DNA from: Actinophytocola gossypii | GTDB taxonomy: Bacteria; Actinomycetota; Actinomycetes; Mycobacteriales; Pseudonocardiaceae | Assembly: GCF_025165815.1 (NCBI RefSeq) | Contig: NZ_JAFFZE010000011.1 | Location: 1 to 64,000, forward strand | Direction of reading: 5' to 3' | DNA length: 64,000 bases | In this document: positions 58,021 to 64,000 of the stretch, piece after piece | Layout of the letters: every line of letters begins with the position of its first letter | Position numbering within the stretch: position 1 is the first letter of the stretch | The notes under the pieces: model-generated | Told to the model about the DNA's origin: nothing | The model's input: only the letters and a program-made list of their open reading frames with translations | Databases searched by the model: none | Made by a program: the position numbers and the translations under genes

Positions 58021-58788
58021 TCAGCCCGCCTCGGTCTCGGGGATCCGGTCGGCGTCGTCGGCGGCGTGCCGCTGCTGGGTCGGCAGCGCGGCCGGTTCGC
58101 CCGCGTCCTGCGCGGCCAGCAGCTCCTTGGCCTTCGCCGCGTACATGTCGACGTACTCCTGGCCGGAGAGCTCCATCAGCGCGTACATGATCTCGTCGGT
58201 GATCGACCGCTCGACGAACCGGTCGCCGGACAGGCCCTCGTACCGGGAGAAGTCCATCGGCTTGCCGATCTTGATGCGGATCTTGCGCGGCCGCCACATC
58301 TTCGAGCCGATCGGGTTGGCCTTGTCGGTGTCGAACATGGCCACCGGGACCACCGGGACGCGCGACTCCAGCACCATCCGCGCGAGACCGGTCTTGCCCT
58401 TGTAGAGCCGGCCGTCGGGCGAGCGGGTGCCCTCGGGGTAGATGCCGAGCAGGTGGCCCTCGCCGAGGAGCCGGACGCCCGTGTCGAGCGCGGCCTGCGC
58501 GGCGGCGCCGCCCGACCGGTCGATGGGGATCTGGCCCATGCCGGTGAAGAACCACTTCTTGAACCGGCCCTTGATCCCGGGCTGGGTGAAGTACTCCAGC
58601 TTCGCCGGGAACGTCACCCGGCGCTTGAGCATCAGCGGGAGGAAGAACGAGTCGGCGACGGCGAGGTGGTTGCTGGCCAGCAGCGCTCCGCCGGTGGCCG
58701 GAACGTTCTCCTCGCCCTCGATCGAGGGGCGGAAGAAGAGCTTGAGCAGTGGTCCGAGGAACACGTGCTTCATCAACCAGTACAGCAC
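58021..58788 (-). CDS. plsC: 1-acyl-sn-glycerol-3-phosphate acyltransferase
   Basis: This 255-aa membrane-associated acyltransferase has NHxxxxD (H41, D46) and YPEGTRS (E119-R122), the two catalytic and phosphate-binding blocks. The Rv2182c-like position supports a phosphatidate-forming role. The GTG at 58788 has AGGAGG 11 nt upstream. The 58789-59026 gap to the divergent membrane-protein gene must hold the promoters; I see no clear operator there. Confidence 0.93.
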   Translation of the reverse strand: MLYWLMKHVFLGPLLKLFFRPSIEGEENVPATGGALLASNHLAVADSFFLPLMLKRRVTFPAKLEYFTQPGIKGRFKKWFFTGMGQIPIDRSGGAAAQAALDTGVRLLGEGHLLGIYPEGTRSPDGRLYKGKTGLARMVLESRVPVVPVAMFDTDKANPIGSKMWRPRKIRIKIGKPMDFSRYEGLSGDRFVERSITDEIMYALMELSGQEYVDMYAAKAKELLAAQDAGEPAALPTQQRHAADDADRIPETEAG

Positions 58789-59026
58789 CGCTACCCGCGC
58801 CTCCTGAGTTCTCCCGGCCGTTCGTCGAGCGTACGAAGGGTGTCCGACCGGCACAATGCCGCGCCACCCGAATGTCGGAACCTGTAACAGCGGCCACGGT
58901 GTGACAGATTTCTTCGACGCCACGGTACCCAACGAGTAAACAAGGCGGTGGGATCCGGCCACAGCCCATCCAGTTCGTGCGACGATGGCCACACCACCTG
59001 TACGTGCCTGAGGCGAGGAGGTCCAG

Positions 59027-59512
59027 GTGCCCGACCGGCCGGAGGATGTCGACGCCGCGTTCGCCGAGATCGTGGCGGGGCTCGAACGCGAAGGCGTGGG
59101 CAGCCGACCGCCCCAACTGGACGATCCGGACGACACTCCCCCTGGCGGGGTGGTGGCGGCCGAGGAGCGCGCCGAGCCAGAACCGCCGACCCAGCCGCCG
59201 AAGCCGCCGCCGACCGCGTGGCGCGGCTCGGACACCGAGTGGGACTGGACCTGGGGCACCGACGAGGATCACTACGTCCCGCCGGAGCCGCCGCCACTGC
59301 CGAGGCTTCGCCCGATGACGATCGTGGCGCTGGTGTTGATCGTGGTGTCGGTGGTGCTGTTGATCGTGCCCGGCGTGATCGGCCTGGCGCCCCGCGTCGG
59401 TACCCCGATCGCGCTGATCGCGCTGACCTGCGGCGGCGTACTGCTGCTGCTCCGTGTGCGCAAGACCCCCGAGGATCCGAACGACGGCCGGGACGACGGC
59501 GCCCAGATCTGA
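59027..59512 (+). CDS. Acidic membrane protein of unknown function
   Basis: This 161-aa protein has an acidic, proline-rich cytoplasmic N-terminal half (1-95) and two C-terminal membrane helices (about 98-118 and 123-143). The GTG at 59027 has GAGGAGG 5 nt upstream. It occupies the slot between plsC and the ArsA-like ATPase; I recall a conserved membrane protein there in mycobacteria (Rv2183c), but on the other strand. No motif is visible. Confidence 0.75.
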   Translation: MPDRPEDVDAAFAEIVAGLEREGVGSRPPQLDDPDDTPPGGVVAAEERAEPEPPTQPPKPPPTAWRGSDTEWDWTWGTDEDHYVPPEPPPLPRLRPMTIVALVLIVVSVVLLIVPGVIGLAPRVGTPIALIALTCGGVLLLLRVRKTPEDPNDGRDDGAQI

Positions 59513-59521
59513 CCGGCCACC

Positions 59522-59605
59522 GGGAACGTACGACTCGCGCAACGGGAACGTACGACTCGCGAAGCCCGCGAGTCGTACGTTCCGGGCCGGTGAGTCGTAC
59601 GTTCC
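59522..59605. repeat. Four-copy inverted repeat array (GGAACGTACGACTC)
   Basis: Two direct copies (59522-59539 and 59544-59561) are followed by two inverted copies (59567-59583 and 59591-59605) of GGAACGTACGACTC, most with a CGCG end. Copies 2 and 3 fold into a strong hairpin that can end both converging transcripts. The near-perfect duplication suggests a dispersed intergenic repeat family. Confidence 0.9.
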
Positions 59606-59612
59606 GGGAGCG

Positions 59613-60563
59613 TCAGCGGGGGTCGGCGGCCAGGGCCGCGGCGCCGACCAGGGCGGCGTCGTCGGCCAGTTGGGCGGTGCGGATGCGGGCGAGGGGGCGG
59701 TAGCCGGCGCCGGTGACGCGCTTCTTGTAGTGGTCGCGGGCGTCGTCCAGGAACAGGGGGGCGGACTCGGACACGCCGCCGGCGATCACGATGATCTCGG
59801 GGTCGTAGATGTCCGCGGCCAGGGCCAGGCCCTCGCCGAGCCAGGTGGCCAGCTCGGCCATGGCGCGTTGGGCGAGGGGGTCGCCCTCGCGGGCGGCGGC
59901 GGCGACCTTCCGGCCGGTGACGGCCCGCTTGTCGCCGGCCACCTCGCGGTCCAGGACGGTGGAGCGGCCGGGGTGGCGGGCCAGCAGCTCGACGGCCGTG
60001 GTGGACAGGGCGGTGCCGCTGCAGTAGCGCTCCCAGCAGCCGGTCTTCCCGCAGGGGCACGGGCGCCCACCCGGCACCAGCGACAGGTGACCCAGCTCGG
60101 GGGCCACGCCGTACGCGCCGCGGAAGACCTTGCCGTCCAGCAGCAGGCCGCCGCCGATCCCGGTCCCGATCGCGACCAGCAGCGCCACCCGCGCTCCCCG
60201 GGCCGCCCCGAACCGCTGTTCGGCGACCACCGCCGCGTTGGCGTCGTGCTCCAGCACCACGGGCAGCCCGAGACGGGACGCGATCCGGTCGGCGACCGGC
60301 GCCGAGCGCCACGCCAGGTGCGGCGCGAACATCACCGAGCGGCGATCCGTCGCGACGAAGCCAGCCACGGCCAGGCCCACCGCCGTCACCCGGTGCCGCG
60401 CCGCCAGCCCCCCGACGGCCGACACGATCGCGGCCTCCAGCGCCGCCTCGCTCGTCGGGGTCGGAGCGCGCGCGGTGTCCAGGACGGTGCCGTACCGGTC
60501 GACGACCCCGGCCCGCACGCTCGTCCCCCCGATGTCGACCCCGATCGTCGTCCTGGCCCTCAC
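59613..60563 (-). CDS. ROK family sugar kinase (glucokinase-like)
   Basis: This 316-aa kinase has the N-terminal phosphate loop DIGGTSVRAGVVD, the ROK motif with zinc ligands CPCGKTGCWERYCSG, and the catalytic EHDANAAVVAE. It most resembles bacterial glucokinase; no regulator HTH is present. The GTG at 60563 overlaps the upstream gene by 4 bp (GTGA). The repeat array terminates it. Confidence 0.93.
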   Translation of the reverse strand: MRARTTIGVDIGGTSVRAGVVDRYGTVLDTARAPTPTSEAALEAAIVSAVGGLAARHRVTAVGLAVAGFVATDRRSVMFAPHLAWRSAPVADRIASRLGLPVVLEHDANAAVVAEQRFGAARGARVALLVAIGTGIGGGLLLDGKVFRGAYGVAPELGHLSLVPGGRPCPCGKTGCWERYCSGTALSTTAVELLARHPGRSTVLDREVAGDKRAVTGRKVAAAAREGDPLAQRAMAELATWLGEGLALAADIYDPEIIVIAGGVSESAPLFLDDARDHYKKRVTGAGYRPLARIRTAQLADDAALVGAAALAADPR

Positions 60564-60904
60564 GTGCGTCGCACCGGGATCGGCTGGACGGTCGGCCCGT
60601 CGCCGCGGGGCCGGGGCGGCGGGGTGAACCCTGGCATGTGCGGGGCGCCCGGTTCCCACCGGTCGGCCAGCACCGCGCGCAGCAACGCCACCAGCTCGGC
60701 GGCGTGCTCCAGGCCGCGCGCGGCCAGCGCGTTCGGCTCCCCGCGCACCAGCGCGACCACCGCGCACACCGGGCACCAGTCGCACGACCCGGACGGCTCC
60801 GCGGCCACCTGGTCCAGCCACGGCCCGGCCCGCTCGGCCACCGAATCCAGCAGCAGCCGCAGCTCCTCCACCAGCCGGCTCCCCGGCTCGGCGCGGTCGG
60901 TCAC
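60560..60904 (-). CDS. Conserved hypothetical protein with CxxCxxC motif
   Basis: This 114-aa protein has an N-terminal helix (SRLVEELRLLLDSVAERAGPWLDQVA), a CDWCPVC segment likely to bind metal, and a Pro/Arg-rich tail. The GTG at 60904 overlaps the ArsA-like gene by 4 bp, and its end overlaps the ROK gene by 4 bp, so it is the middle of a coupled three-gene unit. No function can be assigned. Confidence 0.7.
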   Translation of the reverse strand: MTDRAEPGSRLVEELRLLLDSVAERAGPWLDQVAAEPSGSCDWCPVCAVVALVRGEPNALAARGLEHAAELVALLRAVLADRWEPGAPHMPGFTPPPRPRGDGPTVQPIPVRRT

Positions 60905-62040
60905 GCCGGCCCTCCTGACTTCCCCGACTCGAACCGCAGCACCAGCCCGTCGCCGTCGGCGGTCGCGTCCACCACGGTGTGCCGGCACAGCAGCACCGGC
61001 AGCGCCACCAGCCGGCGCACCCCGTCGACGGTGATCGCCAGCTCGTCGCCGACCCGCGCCAGGTCCAGCGAGCTGGCGTCGGTCAGCGGCAGCGCGATCC
61101 GCAGCTCGTGCGCGGTATCCGACACCGTCCGGATGCTCATCAGCGGCCGGGCGTCCCCTAACGGGACCGCCAGCGGGTCGGCGTCCCCGTACAGCTCCTC
61201 GGCCAGCGACAGCAGCGGGCCCCGGCCGACCGGTTCGACCGGACGGTGCTCCACCACCCGCACCGGCAGCGGCGTCGACGCGTCCAGTTCGGACAGTACC
61301 GCGTCCTGCTCGGCGCGGCGGGTGCGCAGCCAGCTCGCCGCCGGGCCGCGCCACCGGCTCGCCCTGGGCACCAGCCGGTTCGCGACCAGCGTGTCGACCT
61401 GGATCCCGCGCAGTGCCAGCGCGGTCAGCGTCCGCCTGGTCTCGGCGACCACCAGCCGCTCCGGGGTGAGCACCAGCCGCACGCTCGTCGTGGCCGGGTC
61501 GACGAGCAGGGCACGCAGCCCGGCGAGGTGCTCGGCCAGCCGGTGGGTGGCGTCCACGGTGGACAGCCGGGCCAGGTAGCCGGCGACCGCCTCGGGCAGG
61601 GCCAGCAGCCGCAGCGTCTCCGCGGTCGGGCCGCAGTCGACGACCACGACCTCCCACTGACCCTCGCGGGCGAGCCGGGCGACCTCGGTGAGCGCGAGCA
61701 GCTCGTCCACCCCGGGCAGCACGGTCAGCTCGGCCGCGTCCAGTTCGTCGAGGCCGGCGCCGGCGAGCGCGTGCCGCAGGTGCCGGCGGATGTCCTGCCA
61801 CGCCTTGTCGACCAGCCCTCTGGCGTCCACGTGCGCCGCGTACAGGCAGGTGTCCACTTCGGACGGTTCGCCGGTCAGCGACAGGTCGAACGCGTCGCCG
61901 AGGGAGTGCGCCGGGTCCGCCGAGCACACCAGGACCTTGCGCCCGCCGACCGCCAGGCGGGCAGCGGTCGCCGCGGCAAGGGTGGTCTTGCCGACTCCCC
62001 CCTTGCCGGTGAACAGCAGGACGCGCGACCGGCCTTCCAC
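60901..62040 (-). CDS. ArsA/Get3-like ATPase
   Basis: This 379-aa P-loop ATPase has the deviant Walker A GKGGVGKTT (12-20), SADPAHS switch I-like motif and VVDCGPTAETLRLL switch II-like motif of the ArsA/Get3 family. It is a single-module form, as in Rv2184c. The C-terminal region (about 290-379) is a small beta domain. No arsenic genes are nearby; a client-targeting role is inferred. The GTG at 62040 is close to the SRPBCC gene. Confidence 0.87.
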   Translation of the reverse strand: MEGRSRVLLFTGKGGVGKTTLAAATAARLAVGGRKVLVCSADPAHSLGDAFDLSLTGEPSEVDTCLYAAHVDARGLVDKAWQDIRRHLRHALAGAGLDELDAAELTVLPGVDELLALTEVARLAREGQWEVVVVDCGPTAETLRLLALPEAVAGYLARLSTVDATHRLAEHLAGLRALLVDPATTSVRLVLTPERLVVAETRRTLTALALRGIQVDTLVANRLVPRASRWRGPAASWLRTRRAEQDAVLSELDASTPLPVRVVEHRPVEPVGRGPLLSLAEELYGDADPLAVPLGDARPLMSIRTVSDTAHELRIALPLTDASSLDLARVGDELAITVDGVRRLVALPVLLCRHTVVDATADGDGLVLRFESGKSGGPA

Positions 62041-62046
62041 CGCCGC

Positions 62047-62484
62047 CTAGTCGCCCTCGGCCCGGCGCTTGAGCTCCTTGAGCGCGATGTCCATGATCAT
62101 CTTCTCGGCCTTGCGGCGGAACAGCCCGATCATCGGGACCGCGAGCTGCACGGACAGCGTGTAGGTGACCCTGGTCCGCTCGCCGGCCGGGGTGAGCAGG
62201 TAGCGGCCGTTCTGCGCACGCTGCATCTGGCCCTTGACCAGCGTCCAACTCACCGACAGCCCGTCGCCGGCCCAGTCGTAGGCCAGCGTGTAGACGTCCT
62301 TGAACGCGCCGGCGTCGAGCGTGAACCGCACCTGCCGGGCTCTGCCGTCCGGCCCGTCCTCGAGGACCTCGGTCTTCTTCACCGCGTTGGCCCACTCCGG
62401 GTACGCGGGGAAGTCCGCGATCACCGCCATGATCTCCTGCGGTAACGCGTCGACCTCGATGGACTGGGTGGACTCGTCGGCCAT
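62047..62484 (-). CDS. SRPBCC family protein (Rv2185c-like)
   Basis: This 145-aa START-like protein (SIEVDALPQEIMAVIADFPAYPEWANAVKKTEVL) is a typical small ligand-binding SRPBCC fold, ending in a basic helix KAEKMIMDIALKELKRRAEG. It is 6 bp upstream of the ArsA-like gene and co-directional, matching the Rv2185c-Rv2184c order. The ligand is unknown. Confidence 0.87.
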   Translation of the reverse strand: MADESTQSIEVDALPQEIMAVIADFPAYPEWANAVKKTEVLEDGPDGRARQVRFTLDAGAFKDVYTLAYDWAGDGLSVSWTLVKGQMQRAQNGRYLLTPAGERTRVTYTLSVQLAVPMIGLFRRKAEKMIMDIALKELKRRAEGD

Positions 62485-62503
62485 GCGGGGGAGGTTACCC
62501 GGG

Positions 62504-63292
62504 TCACCAGCGCAGCACGTAGGGGCGCTCGGTGCGCTGGAAGTGTCCGACGTTGACGCACTCGGTCCTGGACACGCGCATCCGTGGCGCCAGCGGCTGG
62601 TGCACGTGCCCGAACAGCGCCCACCTCGGCTTCTGCGCCGTGATCAGCTCGCGCAGCGCGGCCGAGCCGACCTCGGTCCGCCTGGCCACCACGTCGTAGG
62701 TCAGCTCCGGCACGTCCGGCGGGATGTGGCTGCACAGCACGTCGACGTCGGTGAGCCGGTCGACCCCGGCCGCGAACTCCTCCGGCGTGCGCATGTACGC
62801 GCGGAACACCCCGGCCCGCCGCCTCGGCACGCCGGGAGCGAGCTGTCCGCCGCCGACGAACCCGAAGCGCAGCCCGCCGAGCTCGACCACCTCGCCGTCG
62901 AGCACCCGCACGCCCTCGCCCGCGAACTCGGGCCAGAGCGCGGGCACGTCCACGTTTCCGGGGGTGGCGTAGGCGGGCGCCGGCAGCGCGTCGAACAGCC
63001 GCCGGTACTGGTCGCGCACGGCCTCCTCGACCACCGCGGCCGGGTCGGCCAGGCCGGTCCACAGGGTCCTGGTGTACTCGGCCAGCTCCCCCGGCCTGCC
63101 CCGCCTGCGCAGCCGGGCGAACTCCGCGACCGTGTCCGGGCCGAACACCGCGCCCATGATCCCGCCGGTGTGGTCGTGGTAGTCGACGAAGTCGATCAGG
63201 TCGCCGAGGACCACCAGCGCGTCCGCGCCGTCCCCGGCCTTGGCCAACGCCTCGGCGTTGCCGTGCACGTCTGACACCACGTGTACCCGCAC
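62504..63292 (-). CDS. Metallophosphoesterase
   Basis: This 262-aa protein has the calcineurin-like motifs: VVSDVHGN, VLGDLIDF, a GNVD loop, SHIPP and the final GHVHQP. It is a cytoplasmic phosphoesterase of unknown substrate. The GTG at 63292 starts V-RVHVVSDVHGN. It lies 19 bp upstream of the SRPBCC gene. Confidence 0.92.
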   Translation of the reverse strand: MRVHVVSDVHGNAEALAKAGDGADALVVLGDLIDFVDYHDHTGGIMGAVFGPDTVAEFARLRRRGRPGELAEYTRTLWTGLADPAAVVEEAVRDQYRRLFDALPAPAYATPGNVDVPALWPEFAGEGVRVLDGEVVELGGLRFGFVGGGQLAPGVPRRRAGVFRAYMRTPEEFAAGVDRLTDVDVLCSHIPPDVPELTYDVVARRTEVGSAALRELITAQKPRWALFGHVHQPLAPRMRVSRTECVNVGHFQRTERPYVLRW

Positions 63293-63302
63293 GGAGTCGA
63301 GG

Positions 63303-63686
63303 TTAGTTGCCCGGCGGGCATCCCGGGCGGCGCCCGTCCTCGAGCAGGGCCTTCAGATCGAGCGCGACGGCCTTCGCCGCGAGCTGGCGACGGGTCTTCT
63401 CCCTGGTCAGGCGGCCGCGGCGGGTCGCGGTGCCCGCAGGGAGGTCGGCACGGAGGAAGTAGTGGAGCACGGTGCCGTCCAGCACGGGCTCCAGCCACAC
63501 CTCCATGGTGCCGACGAGCGCGCCGCCGACGGTCCAGCGCAGGCCCTCGTCGCCCCGGTCGGCGTACACCTCCAGCCGCAGGTCCGGCCAGAACCGCCGC
63601 CACGCGCCCGGATCGGTGAACGCCCTGGCCACGGTCGCGGGCGGCACGGCGAGGAAGGTCTCGTCGATCACGTCCACCTCGGGCAC
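63303..63686 (-). CDS. SRPBCC/DUF2505-like protein
   Basis: This 127-aa protein (VDVIDETFLAVPPATVARAFTDPGAWRRFWPDLRLEVYADRG) is a START-like fold. It is divergent from the acyl-CoA ligase gene with 42 bp between starts and is the first gene of the run that continues through the phosphoesterase to the ROK kinase. Function unknown. Confidence 0.8.
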   Translation of the reverse strand: MPEVDVIDETFLAVPPATVARAFTDPGAWRRFWPDLRLEVYADRGDEGLRWTVGGALVGTMEVWLEPVLDGTVLHYFLRADLPAGTATRRGRLTREKTRRQLAAKAVALDLKALLEDGRRPGCPPGN

Positions 63687-63728
63687 CCGTGCAGCATGTC
63701 ACGGACCGGGACGCGCTAGTTTTTCGGT

Positions 63729-64000
63729 GTGACCGACCAGGAGAGCTTGACCGACATGGTCCGGGCGAACGCGGAGCGGTTCGGGGGAGCTGTCGGCGTT
63801 CGCCGACGGCGGGGCGGCTCGTGGGTGGACGTGACCACCCGGGAGTTCGCCGGGCAGGTGCACGACCTCGCTCGCGGGCTGATCGCCGCCGGGCTGCGGG
63901 CGGGCGACCGGGTGGCGCTGCTCGCCGGCAGCCGGTACGAGTGGACGCTGTTCGACTTCGCGGTGTGGTCGGCCGGCTGCCAGACGGTGCCGGTCGACCC
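63729..64000 (+). CDS. fadD15: Long-chain fatty-acyl-CoA ligase (AMP-binding), 5' end only
   Basis: The window ends after 90 codons of a gene that starts at GTG 63729 (VTDQESLTDMVRANAERFGG...). The visible part is the N-terminal domain of an acyl-CoA synthetase, with GLRAGDRVALLAGSRYEWTLFDFAVWSAGCQTVPVD. Its position after the SRPBCC genes matches fadD15 (Rv2187). The catalytic AMP-binding motifs lie beyond the window. Confidence 0.85.
   Translation, partial: MTDQESLTDMVRANAERFGGAVGVRRRRGGSWVDVTTREFAGQVHDLARGLIAAGLRAGDRVALLAGSRYEWTLFDFAVWSAGCQTVPVD

Noticed and set aside
59522-59605. Possible CRISPR array
   Set aside because: Only four short copies in two orientations with 4-8 bp gaps; no spacers of CRISPR length and no cas genes.

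Overview
The window is a high-GC (roughly 70% or more) actinobacterial chromosome segment, almost fully coding, with frequent GTG starts and ATGA/GTGA start-stop overlaps. Gene content and order point to Pseudonocardiales (Amycolatopsis/Saccharothrix-like relatives). I recall the same order from Mycobacterium tuberculosis: the left third matches the Rv2718c-Rv2738c region (nrdR, SOS LysM protein, lexA, hflX, dapF, miaA, DUF349, miaB, recX, recA, DUF3046) and the right third matches Rv2171-Rv2187 (lppM, metF, idsA2, Rv2175c, pknL, aroG, Rv2179c, plsC, ArsA-like ATPase, SRPBCC, fadD15). This synteny is from memory and was not computed.

Layout. 0-5.3 kb: nrdR-nrdJ (B12-dependent ribonucleotide reductase and its repressor), then a LysM SOS cell-division gene divergent from lexA with two consensus SOS boxes between them. 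5.3-7.7 kb: a secreted protein and an IS200/IS605-type tnpB element whose tnpB carries an in-frame amber codon. 7.7-15.3 kb: hflX, dapF, miaA, a dioxygenase-like gene, DUF349 and miaB. 15.4-18.8 kb: gluABCD glutamate uptake operon ending in a strong terminator. 18.8-22.3 kb: sdhCAB (Sdh1 type). 22.7-25.3 kb: recA-recX, DUF3046, a 34-aa membrane peptide and a VOC protein.

25-44 kb is the accessory stretch. It holds two tandem paralogous membrane-anchored Hsp70-like ATPases with four-cysteine ectodomains, an Lhr-type helicase, a MerR/BldC-like regulator divergent from a stand-alone Clp N-domain protein, a secreted carboxylesterase divergent from a TetR regulator over a perfect inverted repeat, VOC, mycothiol-dependent-type and HEPN proteins (the HEPN gene has a perfect SOS box), a YbaK deacylase, two GNATs, a frameshifted Calx-beta protein and a DUF885 protein.

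44-64 kb: lppM, metF, a GGPP-synthase-like gene followed by crtI, a lipoprotein and crtB (carotenoid genes inserted in the conserved block), a PknL-type kinase with its DNA-binding partner, type II DAHP synthase, an amidase, a phosphofructokinase with PPi-type residues, an exoribonuclease, PlsC, a ROK kinase, an ArsA/Get3-like ATPase, SRPBCC proteins, a phosphoesterase and the 5' end of a fatty-acyl-CoA ligase cut by the window edge.

Regulatory themes: LexA boxes at four sites, DnaA-box-like 9-mers before nrdR and recA, and several strong intergenic hairpins. I saw no tRNA, rRNA, CRISPR array or prophage.
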